NCBI RefSeq assembly: GCF_040112705.1
Contig: NZ_CP157804.1
Span: forward strand, 2,536,001-2,600,000
Direction: 5' to 3'
Source: Flagellimonas sp. MMG031
Lineage (GTDB): Bacteria > Bacteroidota > Bacteroidia > Flavobacteriales > Flavobacteriaceae
DNA: 64,000 bases
Position 1 is the first letter of the stretch; each line of letters starts with the position of its first letter. The position numbers and the translations under genes are program-made. A model generated the notes under the pieces. That model searched no databases, was not told the DNA's origin, and saw only the letters and a program-made list of their open reading frames with translations. Below, one piece after another: positions 1 through 8,499 of this stretch.

Positions 1-9
1 ATTTTTGAA

Positions 10-1713
10 TTAATACCCGGCAGCCTGACCGTCCTTTCTGGACTCCGAAGCCCCGGTATACACTTTGTTTTCCAAATCCACCCCAATGGCCTGATAACCA
101 CCGAACATCCCGACACCAAAGCCGATACGATGTCCTTTTTCGCTCAATTCCCTCAGGGTTTCGGGTGTAAAACCGCTTTCAAGGTACAAAGTACCGCCAT
201 TGGTCATGACGGAACCCGTGGGTTGCGAGCTACCACGGTGGCGCATTCGTGGTGCATCCCCTGCTTCTTGCAAGTTCATGCCAAAATCAACCACATTGAC
301 CACAATTTGTGCATGGCCCTGCGGCTGAACTGCCCCTCCCATGAGCCCAAAACTGACCCAAGGCTTGCCATCTTTGGTGATAAATGCTGGAATAATGGTG
401 TGGAACGGACGTTTGCCCGGTTCCAAGGCATTCGCATGGCTTCTATCCTGCACATTGAACATTTGCCCACGATTCTGAAGCACAAAGCCCAATCCGTCCG
501 GTACCATACCCGATGCAAATTCGGAATAAATACTTTGTATTAAGGAAACCATATTGCCGTCTTTATCGGCCACGGTCAAATACGTGGTGTTGCCCGTTTC
601 TATTTCCATATCGCCAGCCGGATAACTATCAGCCGCCTTGTTGAGGTCTATGAGGTTCCTCCGCTCAGCAGCATAGGCATCCGACAAAAGTGTTTCCAAA
701 GGAATATTGTTGAATTCAGGGTCGGCGTAAAACTTGGCCCGATCTTCATAGGCCAACTTTTTGGCCTCGGTGAGTACATGCAAATATTCAGCGCTACCAA
801 AACCCATTTTGGCAATATCAAAGCCTTCGAGAATGTTCAACATCTGTAAGGCAGCGGTACCCTGTCCGTTGGGCGGCAATTCCCAAACATCGTACCCACG
901 ATAGTTTATGGAAACCGGCGTTACCCAATTCGAGGTGTGACTGGCCAAGTCTTCATAGCTTAAAAATCCACCGTGTTTTTTCATGTAGCTATCAATGGTC
1001 TTGGCAATGGAACCTTTATAGAAGGCATCACGTCCTTTTTTGGCAATGATTTCGTAGGTATTGGCCAAATCTTTATTGACAAATACCTCGCCTTTTACGG
1101 GCGGCCTTCCCTTGGGCATATAGGTTTGGGCAAAGCCGGGTTGGTCTTTAAGCGCTTCATAGCTAGATGCCATCTCGTAAGCGATCACTTCGGATACCGG
1201 AAATCCGTTGTTACCATAATCGATGGCGGGTTGCAGGATATCCTCCATGGGTAAGCGTCCAAACTTTTCGTGCAAGGTGAACCATCCGTCTACACAGCCC
1301 GGAACCGATACTGGGAGTGGGCCATAAAAAGGAACGTAGGACAAGCCTTTATCCATAAAATAATCGATGGTCAAGGATTGGGGCGCCCTCCCACTTCCGT
1401 TTAAGCCATATAATTTCTGTTCTTTGGCCGACCAAACGATGGCAAATACATCTCCGCCGATACCACAACTAGCCGGTTCCACAAGTCCGAGCACAGCGTT
1501 GGCCGCTATGGCGGCATCCATGGCGCTACCCCCCTTTTTTAAAATATCCAAAGCAACTTGGGTGGCCAATGGCTGACTTGTGGCCGCCATGCCATTTTGT
1601 GCCAAAATTTCGGAACGGGTGGTAAAGGTTTCGCCGGTTAGTCGGTCTTGGGCTTGTGCCCAGGTGCCCATGAGGACCACGAGCATGAGGGATGACAAAA
1701 ATTTCATTTTCAT
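10..1713 (-). CDS. ggt: gamma-glutamyltransferase, exported
   Basis: Gamma-glutamyltranspeptidase of the N-terminal-nucleophile family. It removes the gamma-glutamyl group of glutathione and related compounds and passes it to water or an amino acid, in the periplasm. The 567-residue product starts with a signal peptide (hydrophobic run, then AQAQ near residue 19-22). The self-cleavage signature GNTTYLTVADKDGN lies at 374-387, making Thr376 the predicted new N-terminus and nucleophile after a large subunit of about 350 residues. A Gly-Gly pair in LMGGAVQPQGH fits the oxyanion loop. Two adjacent Met codons open the frame (MKMKF), so the start could be two codons further in. Length is normal for the family and the gene is complete. 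It reads out of the window on the left. Confidence 0.95.
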   Translation of the reverse strand: MKMKFLSSLMLVVLMGTWAQAQDRLTGETFTTRSEILAQNGMAATSQPLATQVALDILKKGGSAMDAAIAANAVLGLVEPASCGIGGDVFAIVWSAKEQKLYGLNGSGRAPQSLTIDYFMDKGLSYVPFYGPLPVSVPGCVDGWFTLHEKFGRLPMEDILQPAIDYGNNGFPVSEVIAYEMASSYEALKDQPGFAQTYMPKGRPPVKGEVFVNKDLANTYEIIAKKGRDAFYKGSIAKTIDSYMKKHGGFLSYEDLASHTSNWVTPVSINYRGYDVWELPPNGQGTAALQMLNILEGFDIAKMGFGSAEYLHVLTEAKKLAYEDRAKFYADPEFNNIPLETLLSDAYAAERRNLIDLNKAADSYPAGDMEIETGNTTYLTVADKDGNMVSLIQSIYSEFASGMVPDGLGFVLQNRGQMFNVQDRSHANALEPGKRPFHTIIPAFITKDGKPWVSFGLMGGAVQPQGHAQIVVNVVDFGMNLQEAGDAPRMRHRGSSQPTGSVMTNGGTLYLESGFTPETLRELSEKGHRIGFGVGMFGGYQAIGVDLENKVYTGASESRKDGQAAGY

Positions 1714-1895
1714 TTTTTTAGGACGCCGTCATTTGGTGGGTCAACATCATCCAAAAGGCGACATTGGGTTGATTACTGGTTTACATCCCTAAAGATAAGG
1801 ATTGTGTGTCCAATCCATATGGAAATTGAACGTTTACAACTCATTTGAAGGCAATAATGCCGCCCTGGACCCATAAACGGGACATGCTGAACCGA

Positions 1896-2507
1896 CTATG
1901 GAGTGCAATGGACAACACAAAACTCATACAGCTCTGGAACGCTTTGTATTACTGAGGTTTCCGAATAAAGTTCTTCTACCACTTCAGGGCAATCTGAAAA
2001 ATAGGATGCCAACGCCTTCTTTCTAAATCCGAGAATACCTTGGGTTACTCTCACCAATCGTGTGGATCCTGGTTTGTAAAAAAAGGGAATGAAGTCCAAA
2101 TAGGAATTATCGTCATGAACAAAATACTGTTCCAGATACATCAACTCCTCTGATCTGCGAACGACTTTCAAAAAGGTTCGTGGTGACGATTTATCTGCGT
2201 AGTATCGAAAGGTAAAAAAGCGACTTTCTTCCCGAAACGGCATCGAAATAAAATGCTCGCCCTGAAATCCATATCCCAAAATATCATCAGGGCTGTACCT
2301 AAAGGTCCTCCCCTTCCCCTCTTTTTTAAACCTGACCTTGTTGTACAAGGACACAAAAGGCTCTGGAGACCGGTCTTTAAGGAGTCCCTGGATGGTATCG
2401 CCGTCCAATTCGATGATATATCCTGGCTGAAATGTTCTTTTCTGGGCCAGTATGGATTGTAAACCCAAAAATAGCAGCAATAGGAATAGGAAGCGGTTTC
2501 TTTTCAT
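1896..2507 (-). CDS. secreted hypothetical protein
   Basis: A 203-residue protein I do not assign to a named family. It has a clear signal peptide (KRNRF, about 12 hydrophobic residues, cleavage after QSILAQ near residue 21) and then a compact basic domain opening with GYIIELDGDTIQGLLKDRS. This opening is common in secreted Bacteroidota proteins of unknown function. Four cysteines lie downstream, three of them close to the C-terminus. It sits alone between ggt (182 bp away) and the terminator of the FKBP gene, so it is probably transcribed on its own. Function is unknown; a periplasmic or outer-membrane-attached role is inferred only from the signal peptide. Confidence 0.75.
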   Translation of the reverse strand: MKRNRFLFLLLLFLGLQSILAQKRTFQPGYIIELDGDTIQGLLKDRSPEPFVSLYNKVRFKKEGKGRTFRYSPDDILGYGFQGEHFISMPFREESRFFTFRYYADKSSPRTFLKVVRRSEELMYLEQYFVHDDNSYLDFIPFFYKPGSTRLVRVTQGILGFRKKALASYFSDCPEVVEELYSETSVIQSVPELYEFCVVHCTP

Positions 2508-2600
2508 ATCATTTTTTTGACGCCTATCCTAAAGTACCACATTTTATAGCTTGTTACCCGAAAAACTTTTTTGAAAGACTACGGATTATTGTCTCAAAAC

Positions 2601-2631
2601 AAAAAAGCCCCGTCAAACAGACGAGGCTTTT
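2601..2631 (-). terminator. Rho-independent terminator of the FKBP gene
   Basis: Stem GCCTCGTC / GACGGGGC with a short loop. Read on the minus strand it is followed by TTTTTT. It lies 22 bp past the stop codon of the FKBP gene. Confidence 0.8.
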
Positions 2632-2653
2632 ATATGCTATTTGAAATTCTTGC

Positions 2654-3082
2654 TTACAGAATCTCTACCACTTCAAGGTCAAACACCAAATCGTGTCCGG
2701 CCAACGGGTGATTGGCATCCAAAATGATGTCGTTTTCCTCTACTTTGGCCACCCTAAACTGTTGTTGCTGTCCCTCAGCGTTGGAACCTACCAAGCCCAT
2801 GCCCACTTCGGGCTTTAGGTCCTCAGGTAGTTGGGACTTTGATATTTTCTGGAAAAGGGACTCATTCACTTCGCCGTACGCATCTTTTTTATCGATGGTA
2901 ATGGTCTTTTTTTCGTTCACGGCCATATCGATAAGCCCTTTTTCAAATCCAGGTATAAGCTGACCCTGTCCCAAGGCTACTTCCATAGGCTCACGCTCCA
3001 AAGAACTGTCAAACACCTGTCCATTGGTCAATTTACCCGTGTAGTGCACTTTTACAGTGTCATTCTCTTTTACTGTACTCAT
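2654..3082 (-). CDS. FKBP-type peptidyl-prolyl isomerase, SlyD-like
   Basis: Cytoplasmic peptidyl-prolyl cis-trans isomerase with chaperone activity. The 142 residues show the FKBP opening VKVHYTGKLTNGQVFDSS, the GQGQLIPGFEKGL strand-helix, a central insert-in-flap region (about 65-120) and the SlyD/FkpB closing motif ANHPLAGHDLVFDLEVVEI. There is no signal peptide and no His/Cys-rich metal-binding tail as in E. coli SlyD, so this is the short form. The gene is monocistronic: a perfect TAnnTTTG promoter box lies 35 bp upstream and a strong terminator follows. Family assignment is secure; substrates cannot be told. Confidence 0.93.
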   Translation of the reverse strand: MSTVKENDTVKVHYTGKLTNGQVFDSSLEREPMEVALGQGQLIPGFEKGLIDMAVNEKKTITIDKKDAYGEVNESLFQKISKSQLPEDLKPEVGMGLVGSNAEGQQQQFRVAKVEENDIILDANHPLAGHDLVFDLEVVEIL

Positions 3083-3116
3083 AATTTTTGTTTATAGTTT
3101 TAAAATCAAAACGTTG

Positions 3117-3124
3117 CAAATATA
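3117..3124 (-). promoter_or_regulatory. -7 promoter box of the FKBP gene
   Basis: Minus-strand TATATTTG, an exact match to the Bacteroidota -7 consensus TAnnTTTG, 35 bp upstream of the ATG at 3082. No clear -33 TTTG was found at the expected distance. Confidence 0.6.
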
Positions 3125-3192
3125 CAGGGTATAAAATGGTTAAACGAAGGACTGGCGTATTGGTTTTCCAAAAAGGAGGTTAAAATCGTACC

Positions 3193-4284
3193 TTAGCCCT
3201 CATTTATCATCATTTTGGATGTTATCTTAGGGATTTGCTTTCCTTTCAGTCCAAATAATGGCCGTAAGAAACCTATTCTTCTGATCACAAACTCATACAG
3301 GATGTAGCAGATTGCAAAGGTGAGTACGGTAATGGCCACAAATTGTACTAATGGATGCATCTCCATAGGCAAGATCAACCAAGCCGCCCCATACATCACA
3401 AACATATGGATGATATAAACGGGATACGCTGCTTGACTCAAATAAACCAATAAGGCACTTGGTTTATTCAGATAACGATAACCAAGACCGAACACCCCAA
3501 ATATCCAGCAATTGGATTCCAATGCCATCAGATATCCCGGAGCTTCCAATTGAAACTCCACATATCTCAATAGGTATAATGCTGCGGCCAAAGCGATATA
3601 GGCCCATCTCCATTTTTTTACGGTTTCCCAAAATCCACGCCCGCTGTAAACGAACAGATAACCAAAAAAGAAGGCCAAAGCTCCGAGGGCAAATCCATGC
3701 CACGTCTCCGCATACAGGGAATATATCTGCGGTTTGACCCAAATGGCCTCGAGCATAAAAAAGAGGGAGACCAACAGGGGTCCACCGGGATGGGACATCA
3801 TTCGATTCAAAAATCGGTGGAATCTACCTTCTGTGTTACCTTTCAACACGTAGAAAACGGGCAAAAACATCAGCACATAAACAAAAATATTGCCCAAAAA
3901 CCACAGGTGGCCCATATGTGGATAATATCCCAAAGGCAGTTTGTAGAATTTTTGGAAGAGGAACATATGCAAAGGAGCAATAGCTACAATACCAAAAAGC
4001 AACGGCAACAAAATCCTTCTGGTCCGCTCTCCGATCAACTGTTTCCAGTTTCGTTTTCGCATGGCAAAATAAAGCCCCATGCCCGATACGAAGAATAGGA
4101 TAGGAATACGCCAAACATTGAGCATGGTCATCGGGGTCCACAAACTTTCCAAAGATTGCTCGCTTCGTACAAAGCCTACGAACATGGCCCAAGGCTGAAA
4201 TATAATGGCAATGTGATAGATCAATAGCAAGGCAATTGTGATTACCCGCAACCAATCAATATCGTGTCTACGTGCTGTTTTCAT
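3193..4284 (-). CDS. acyltransferase family 3 membrane protein
   Basis: Integral membrane O-acyltransferase of the Acyl_transf_3/OpgC type, which moves acyl groups (often acetyl or succinyl) from the cytoplasm onto envelope glycans. The 363 residues hold about ten hydrophobic segments. The N-terminal signature DIDWLRVITIALLLIYH carries the conserved His, and NVWRIPILFFVSGMGLYFAMRKR supplies the conserved Arg and the second helix. The substrate cannot be read from sequence. It starts 22 bp after the end of the ankyrin lipoprotein gene on the same strand, so the two are probably co-transcribed. Length is typical. Confidence 0.85.
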   Translation of the reverse strand: MKTARRHDIDWLRVITIALLLIYHIAIIFQPWAMFVGFVRSEQSLESLWTPMTMLNVWRIPILFFVSGMGLYFAMRKRNWKQLIGERTRRILLPLLFGIVAIAPLHMFLFQKFYKLPLGYYPHMGHLWFLGNIFVYVLMFLPVFYVLKGNTEGRFHRFLNRMMSHPGGPLLVSLFFMLEAIWVKPQIYSLYAETWHGFALGALAFFFGYLFVYSGRGFWETVKKWRWAYIALAAALYLLRYVEFQLEAPGYLMALESNCWIFGVFGLGYRYLNKPSALLVYLSQAAYPVYIIHMFVMYGAAWLILPMEMHPLVQFVAITVLTFAICYILYEFVIRRIGFLRPLFGLKGKQIPKITSKMMINEG

Positions 4285-4306
4285 GACTTATCGTTTTTTT
4301 GATGGA

Positions 4307-4870
4307 TTATTGAAGCATTACGGCGATGGTGGGACGGGTGGCTTCCACTTCTTCCAGGTCCAACTGAAGGCCTATAGGTCCCAATTGTTGCTGCATCATT
4401 TCATAGATAGGCTTCACCTCGGCAAAAGAACCCACAATAGTTTCTCGGGGGGTGGCCCCATAATTGTTCTTCAAATTCTTGTCGGCACCCGCATCCAACA
4501 ACATTTGGACCGCTTCCACTTTACAAAAGAAGGCAGCTACGTGCAGTGCCGTGGAACCGTCATTGTTTTTGATGGATAAATCAGCTCCAGCATCGATCAG
4601 ACTTTTCGCGATATCCTTTTTGTCAAAAGTGATTGCGGTAATCAATGGGGTCGACCCGCTAAGTGGGTCCTTTTCATTGATATCGGTTCCTGCCTCGATA
4701 TGCTGTCTCACGGCTTCCAAATCGCCAGTAACCACAGCCGCCGACAATGGTGTTTTGGGAGCCTTTACTTGTGTTTTCATGGAACCCTGTTGTTCCGGTT
4801 TGGATTTTTGCTGTCCGCAGGCAGATAAACTTATCGATACAATAAGTAGTGCATACATTAGATGTTTCAT
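4307..4870 (-). CDS. ankyrin-repeat lipoprotein
   Basis: Lipoprotein with three to four ankyrin repeats, a protein-binding scaffold facing the periplasm. The chosen start gives MKHLMYALLIVSISLSAC, a textbook lipobox with lipidated Cys near residue 18. An in-frame Met 24 bp upstream (4894) would add MKNFKNNS and is the main alternative; longer starts are unlikely. Repeats run from about residue 50 (TPLSAAVVTGDLEAV, TPLITAITFDKKDIAKSLIDAGADLSIKNNDG, TALHVAAFFCKVEAVQMLLDAGADKNL). It is first in a two-gene unit with the acyltransferase. Ankyrin lipoproteins of this kind are often tied to oxidative-stress or immunity functions, but nothing here proves that. Confidence 0.85.
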   Translation of the reverse strand: MKHLMYALLIVSISLSACGQQKSKPEQQGSMKTQVKAPKTPLSAAVVTGDLEAVRQHIEAGTDINEKDPLSGSTPLITAITFDKKDIAKSLIDAGADLSIKNNDGSTALHVAAFFCKVEAVQMLLDAGADKNLKNNYGATPRETIVGSFAEVKPIYEMMQQQLGPIGLQLDLEEVEATRPTIAVMLQ

Positions 4871-5074
4871 GGAATTGTTTTTAAAATTTTTCATGACTTT
4901 TCGTTTTAAGTGTTGAACAATAATTTTTACATTACAAAGATTCCCCAAAGCCTGATGCAGTACCAATCACCTATGCTGCGATATATATAACCCCTGCACT
5001 GTCCATAAAAATTATGGCGCATGGATATAAACTATGCGGCAAAAGGGGCATTTTTCCCGTGGGGAGGAAACGTT

Positions 5075-5082
5075 TATATTTG
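5075..5082 (+). promoter_or_regulatory. -7 promoter box of the AraC-TPR regulator
   Basis: TATATTTG, an exact TAnnTTTG match, 34 bp upstream of the ATG at 5117. It lies inside a longer open frame that begins at 5021, and so argues that translation starts at 5117 and not further upstream. Confidence 0.65.
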
Positions 5083-5116
5083 TACAGACCGCGCAGCTAT
5101 CAATCTGCAAACCAAA

Positions 5117-7180
5117 ATGCTAGACAAACCCAAAGGGCAGAAATTTACCGATGAGGCCAAGGCCATCATACTCGAGCATTTGAGCGATGAGCACTTTGGT
5201 GTTTCGGAATTGGCCAAAGCCATGCACATGAGCCGTTCCAGTTTGCTGCGGAAATGCAAAAAACAGACCCAGTTATCGGCCAGCCAGTTTATTCGAAAAA
5301 TCAGACTGGAAGAGGCAATGGGATTGCTACAAGAAAACGATCAGACGGTTTCCGAGATTTCATATCAAGTAGGTTTTGGAAGTGTCTCCTATTTCATCAA
5401 GTGTTTTCGCGAACATTACGGTCATCCCCCGGGCGAAGTTGGCAAACATGGATTTCAGGACGCAGGGACCGAAATAGCCGCTCCCTCCTTTTTTAGAAGA
5501 TACCGTTGGGCCCTCCTTGCCATGGTACTTGTGATTGGTGGCGGTCTTATTTGGTTACTGATTCCCTCCTCTTCTTCCCAAAAAAGGGTGGAAACAGTTT
5601 CGCTGGAAAAGTCCATTGCCGTACTCCCCTTTAAAAATGAGAGCAGTGATTCCACCAACCTTTATTTTGTCAATGGTTTGATGGAAGCCTCTTTGGGCAA
5701 TCTTCAAAAAATTGAGGATTTACGGGTCATTAGCCGTACATCAGTGGAAAAATACCGGAATACCAATCAGAACATTGGAGAAATCGCCGCTGAGCTCAAC
5801 GTGAATTATATTGTGGAAGGTAGTGGTCAGAAGATAGGCGACCAAGTCATGCTCAACATCCAATTGATCGATGCGGTAACCGACACACAGGTTTGGGGCG
5901 AACAATATACCCATCAATTGGTGGATATTTTCGCAATACAAAATGAAGTGGCCAAAAAAATAGTAGATGCCATCAAAGCGCAAGTAACACCTTCGGAGTT
6001 GGAGCAGATTGACAAAAAACCTACGGAGAACTTGGTGGCTTACGATTATTACCTAAAGGCACAAGAGCCGTTTAACAGAGGAACCGTAGAAGGTCTTCTG
6101 GAGGCCATTCCCCTATTTGAAAAAGCCGTTGAAGAGGACCCTGAATTTGCCTTGGTTTATGCAGATTTGGCCATAGCTTATTACTATCTCGACCTGTATA
6201 AAAAACAAAAACAATATACAGAGACCATTAATAATTATGCAGACAAGGCCCTGCTACATGATTCCAAACTAACAGAAAGCTTAATTGCAAAGGCCTTGTA
6301 TTATATGCACATTGGGGATTATCGGTTGGCGGTCCCACATTTGGAAAAAGCTTTGGAATACAACCCCAATGCTTCAGGTGTAATCAATATTTTATCTTCC
6401 ATTTACTCCAATGCCCTCCCCAATACCGGAAAATATTTGGAATATGCCCTAAAGGGCATTCAGTTGGATGTGTCGGAAAACAATATTACGCAAAGCTATA
6501 CCTATCTCCACCTTAGCAATGCACTTGCTCAATCCGGTTTTACGGATGAAGCCTTGTTATACATCAACAAGTCGCTCGAAACCAATCCGGACAATGAATA
6601 CGCTCCCTATTTAAAGGCGTATATCCGATATGCCAAAAACAAGGACATCAAACAAACATTGAACAGTTTGAAACGCGAACTGATAAAGGACACCACCCGA
6701 CTCGACATTTTGCAGGAAGTAGCCAAATTGCACTATTTTCAAAAAGAATATGATAGTGCCTATCAGTATTATAAATCGTTCAACGACATCAGGAAAGCAA
6801 TGGGGTTGGGCATATATCCGCAAGAGGACATAAAAATAGGCTACACGTATGAAAAAATGGGGTTTCAGGAGGAAGCGGACCAGCTATTTGCTGCTTACGC
6901 CGACTATTGCGAACATGATCAGTCCATCTATCAACCAGCCAGCATGGCGGTACTTTATGCCTACGAAGGCAAATTGGACGAAGGCATTGCCCAATTGGAA
7001 GCTTTTGCGGCCAAAGACCACTTTCAGTATTGGATTGTGCTGTTCATGGGATTAGACCCCGTATTCCAAAAACTTGAAACACACCCCGGCTATGAAGCGG
7101 TGATGCAGAAAATAGTCGATCGTTTTTGGGAAAACCATGACCGTTTGGAAAAAACTCTGGAAGCCAAAGGATTACTCTAG
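5117..7180 (+). CDS. membrane-tethered AraC-type regulator with TolB-like and TPR domains
   Basis: A one-component membrane regulator of 687 residues. Domains in order: AraC/HTH_18 DNA-binding domain (about 12-110; both helix-turn-helices visible, the second as VSEISYQVGFGSVSYFIKCFRE), a single transmembrane helix (about 131-150, WALLAMVLVIGGGLIWLL), a FlgO/TolB-N-like domain (from SIAVLPFKN at about 166 to about 300), then TPR repeats to the end. The topology predicts cytoplasmic DNA binding and a periplasmic sensor, like CadC/ToxR but with an AraC head. The ATG at 5117 is chosen because a promoter box lies 34 bp before it. It is divergent from the ankyrin/acyltransferase pair, which may be a target (inference). 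A strong terminator follows. Confidence 0.9.
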   Translation: MLDKPKGQKFTDEAKAIILEHLSDEHFGVSELAKAMHMSRSSLLRKCKKQTQLSASQFIRKIRLEEAMGLLQENDQTVSEISYQVGFGSVSYFIKCFREHYGHPPGEVGKHGFQDAGTEIAAPSFFRRYRWALLAMVLVIGGGLIWLLIPSSSSQKRVETVSLEKSIAVLPFKNESSDSTNLYFVNGLMEASLGNLQKIEDLRVISRTSVEKYRNTNQNIGEIAAELNVNYIVEGSGQKIGDQVMLNIQLIDAVTDTQVWGEQYTHQLVDIFAIQNEVAKKIVDAIKAQVTPSELEQIDKKPTENLVAYDYYLKAQEPFNRGTVEGLLEAIPLFEKAVEEDPEFALVYADLAIAYYYLDLYKKQKQYTETINNYADKALLHDSKLTESLIAKALYYMHIGDYRLAVPHLEKALEYNPNASGVINILSSIYSNALPNTGKYLEYALKGIQLDVSENNITQSYTYLHLSNALAQSGFTDEALLYINKSLETNPDNEYAPYLKAYIRYAKNKDIKQTLNSLKRELIKDTTRLDILQEVAKLHYFQKEYDSAYQYYKSFNDIRKAMGLGIYPQEDIKIGYTYEKMGFQEEADQLFAAYADYCEHDQSIYQPASMAVLYAYEGKLDEGIAQLEAFAAKDHFQYWIVLFMGLDPVFQKLETHPGYEAVMQKIVDRFWENHDRLEKTLEAKGLL

Positions 7181-7221
7181 CCATAGGCCGTTATTGCCGA
7201 AAAATTTTAGTCCATGAACAA

Positions 7222-7261
7222 AAATAAGCCTGCTCCCAAAGGAAGCAGGCTTATTATTTTT
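7222..7261. terminator. bidirectional Rho-independent terminator
   Basis: Stem AAGCCTGCT / AGCAGGCTT with loop CCCAAAGGA, A-rich on the left and T-rich on the right. It serves the regulator gene ending at 7180 and the convergent protease gene ending at 7276. Confidence 0.8.
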
Positions 7262-7275
7262 GAAAGAGCGTGATT

Positions 7276-8334
7276 TTATTTTTTATCGGTATTGATAAAG
7301 CCTATGGGCATCAACAATTCTTCCATAGCGGCAATGTTCAATCCTTCTGCTGTACCGGCCTCTTCCAAAGTGCTCAAATTAACACCCGGTGTGCCTCGTG
7401 GTAAATCATACGACTCTCCTACGCTGGCTGCTCCGTAGCCCAAATCGGACATGGAACCTGCGGTTATTCTACTCAACGGGTTTTCTCCCAAATTCAAAAA
7501 GCCGGTCATTAGCTCATTGTTCAAAGTAGACTCTTGCCAGTGGCCAAAAGCGGTACCTGGTCCAAACATGCTCTCAATGGGTAGCTCTCCCGTACCTCCT
7601 TCGGCATTCCAAAATACATTGGCCTTGCGTCCTCCAAAATATGGATTGGTTGTTCCGCCCAAAAGTAGATTACGTTCAAAATCAGGTGTTGAGATATTCC
7701 ATAATGTGCCTATTCCCAAAACGTGACCCATTTCGTGTACGATCACATCTTCGAAGAGTCCGAGACTCTCCAAAAAGGCTAAATCGTCCACATCAAAGAA
7801 CATGATACCTGAAATGGTCAAGTAATCGCTGGTGCGTACAAAACGTGGTCCTGCTTGTCCCAAAATTCCGCCCGGGCCATCAATGGGTGCCAAAGCGACT
7901 TCAATCACCACATCGTCCAAGGTTCCTTCAGAAGCTGGAGGGAACCCCTCAAATGCAGATGGGATAGTACCTGTAATGGAAGGTACATCTTTGATAATGA
8001 TACGCTCCCAACGGGCAGCGGCATCATTGAATACCTGTTCCTGCCGTTCTGTGGGTGGCAATAAAAAATTAAGGGTAATGTTAAAACGGCCTCGATCGTT
8101 GCCAGCGGCATTTGTTGCACGGGCGGTAAGCAGGTCATCACCTACGATCAAGTCATCAAGCATGATCATTTTGTCACCATGATCCACCAATGATAATGAG
8201 CTTGTCTCCGTTTCTAAAATGGCATTGGCATCATCTTGGGTAATTGTTTCGTCCGAACAAGAGGTAAATGCAATTGCACCGAGCACGGCTGCCATCCAAA
8301 GGGAATGGCGTCGAGTTCTTGTGAGGTTTTTCAT
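7276..8334 (-). CDS. leishmanolysin-like (M8-type) metalloprotease lipoprotein
   Basis: Predicted surface or periplasmic zinc metalloprotease of 352 residues. The N-terminus carries a lipobox ending in AFTSC (Cys26). The metzincin motif HEMGHVLGIGTLW at 200-212 gives His200, Glu201 and His204. The third ligand is the distant His265 in FGHWQEST, followed by the Met-turn ELMTG (Met276), as in leishmanolysin/peptidase M8. The segment before the motif (about 85-200) forms the beta-rich upper half-domain. Length is shorter than eukaryotic leishmanolysin but usual for bacterial members. It is followed by a shared bidirectional terminator; no partner gene is adjacent. Substrates are unknown. Confidence 0.88.
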   Translation of the reverse strand: MKNLTRTRRHSLWMAAVLGAIAFTSCSDETITQDDANAILETETSSLSLVDHGDKMIMLDDLIVGDDLLTARATNAAGNDRGRFNITLNFLLPPTERQEQVFNDAAARWERIIIKDVPSITGTIPSAFEGFPPASEGTLDDVVIEVALAPIDGPGGILGQAGPRFVRTSDYLTISGIMFFDVDDLAFLESLGLFEDVIVHEMGHVLGIGTLWNISTPDFERNLLLGGTTNPYFGGRKANVFWNAEGGTGELPIESMFGPGTAFGHWQESTLNNELMTGFLNLGENPLSRITAGSMSDLGYGAASVGESYDLPRGTPGVNLSTLEEAGTAEGLNIAAMEELLMPIGFINTDKK

Positions 8335-8499
8335 AATCGTGTTCTCAATTTTTAAGTTAATGTAGTTTAAACCAATAACTGGTTTCCCCTAAATTTAACA
8401 AAATCTTTCAGATATCACGATGCATTTCACAAAACCTCGATATAATGCATATTACGATGGAAGATGGGCAAGATAAGGGGGGCAACGTGATTTAGCTTC

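Noticed and set aside
5021..5116. N-terminal extension of the AraC-TPR regulator
   Set aside because: The extension contains the TATATTTG promoter box, so translation more likely starts at 5117.
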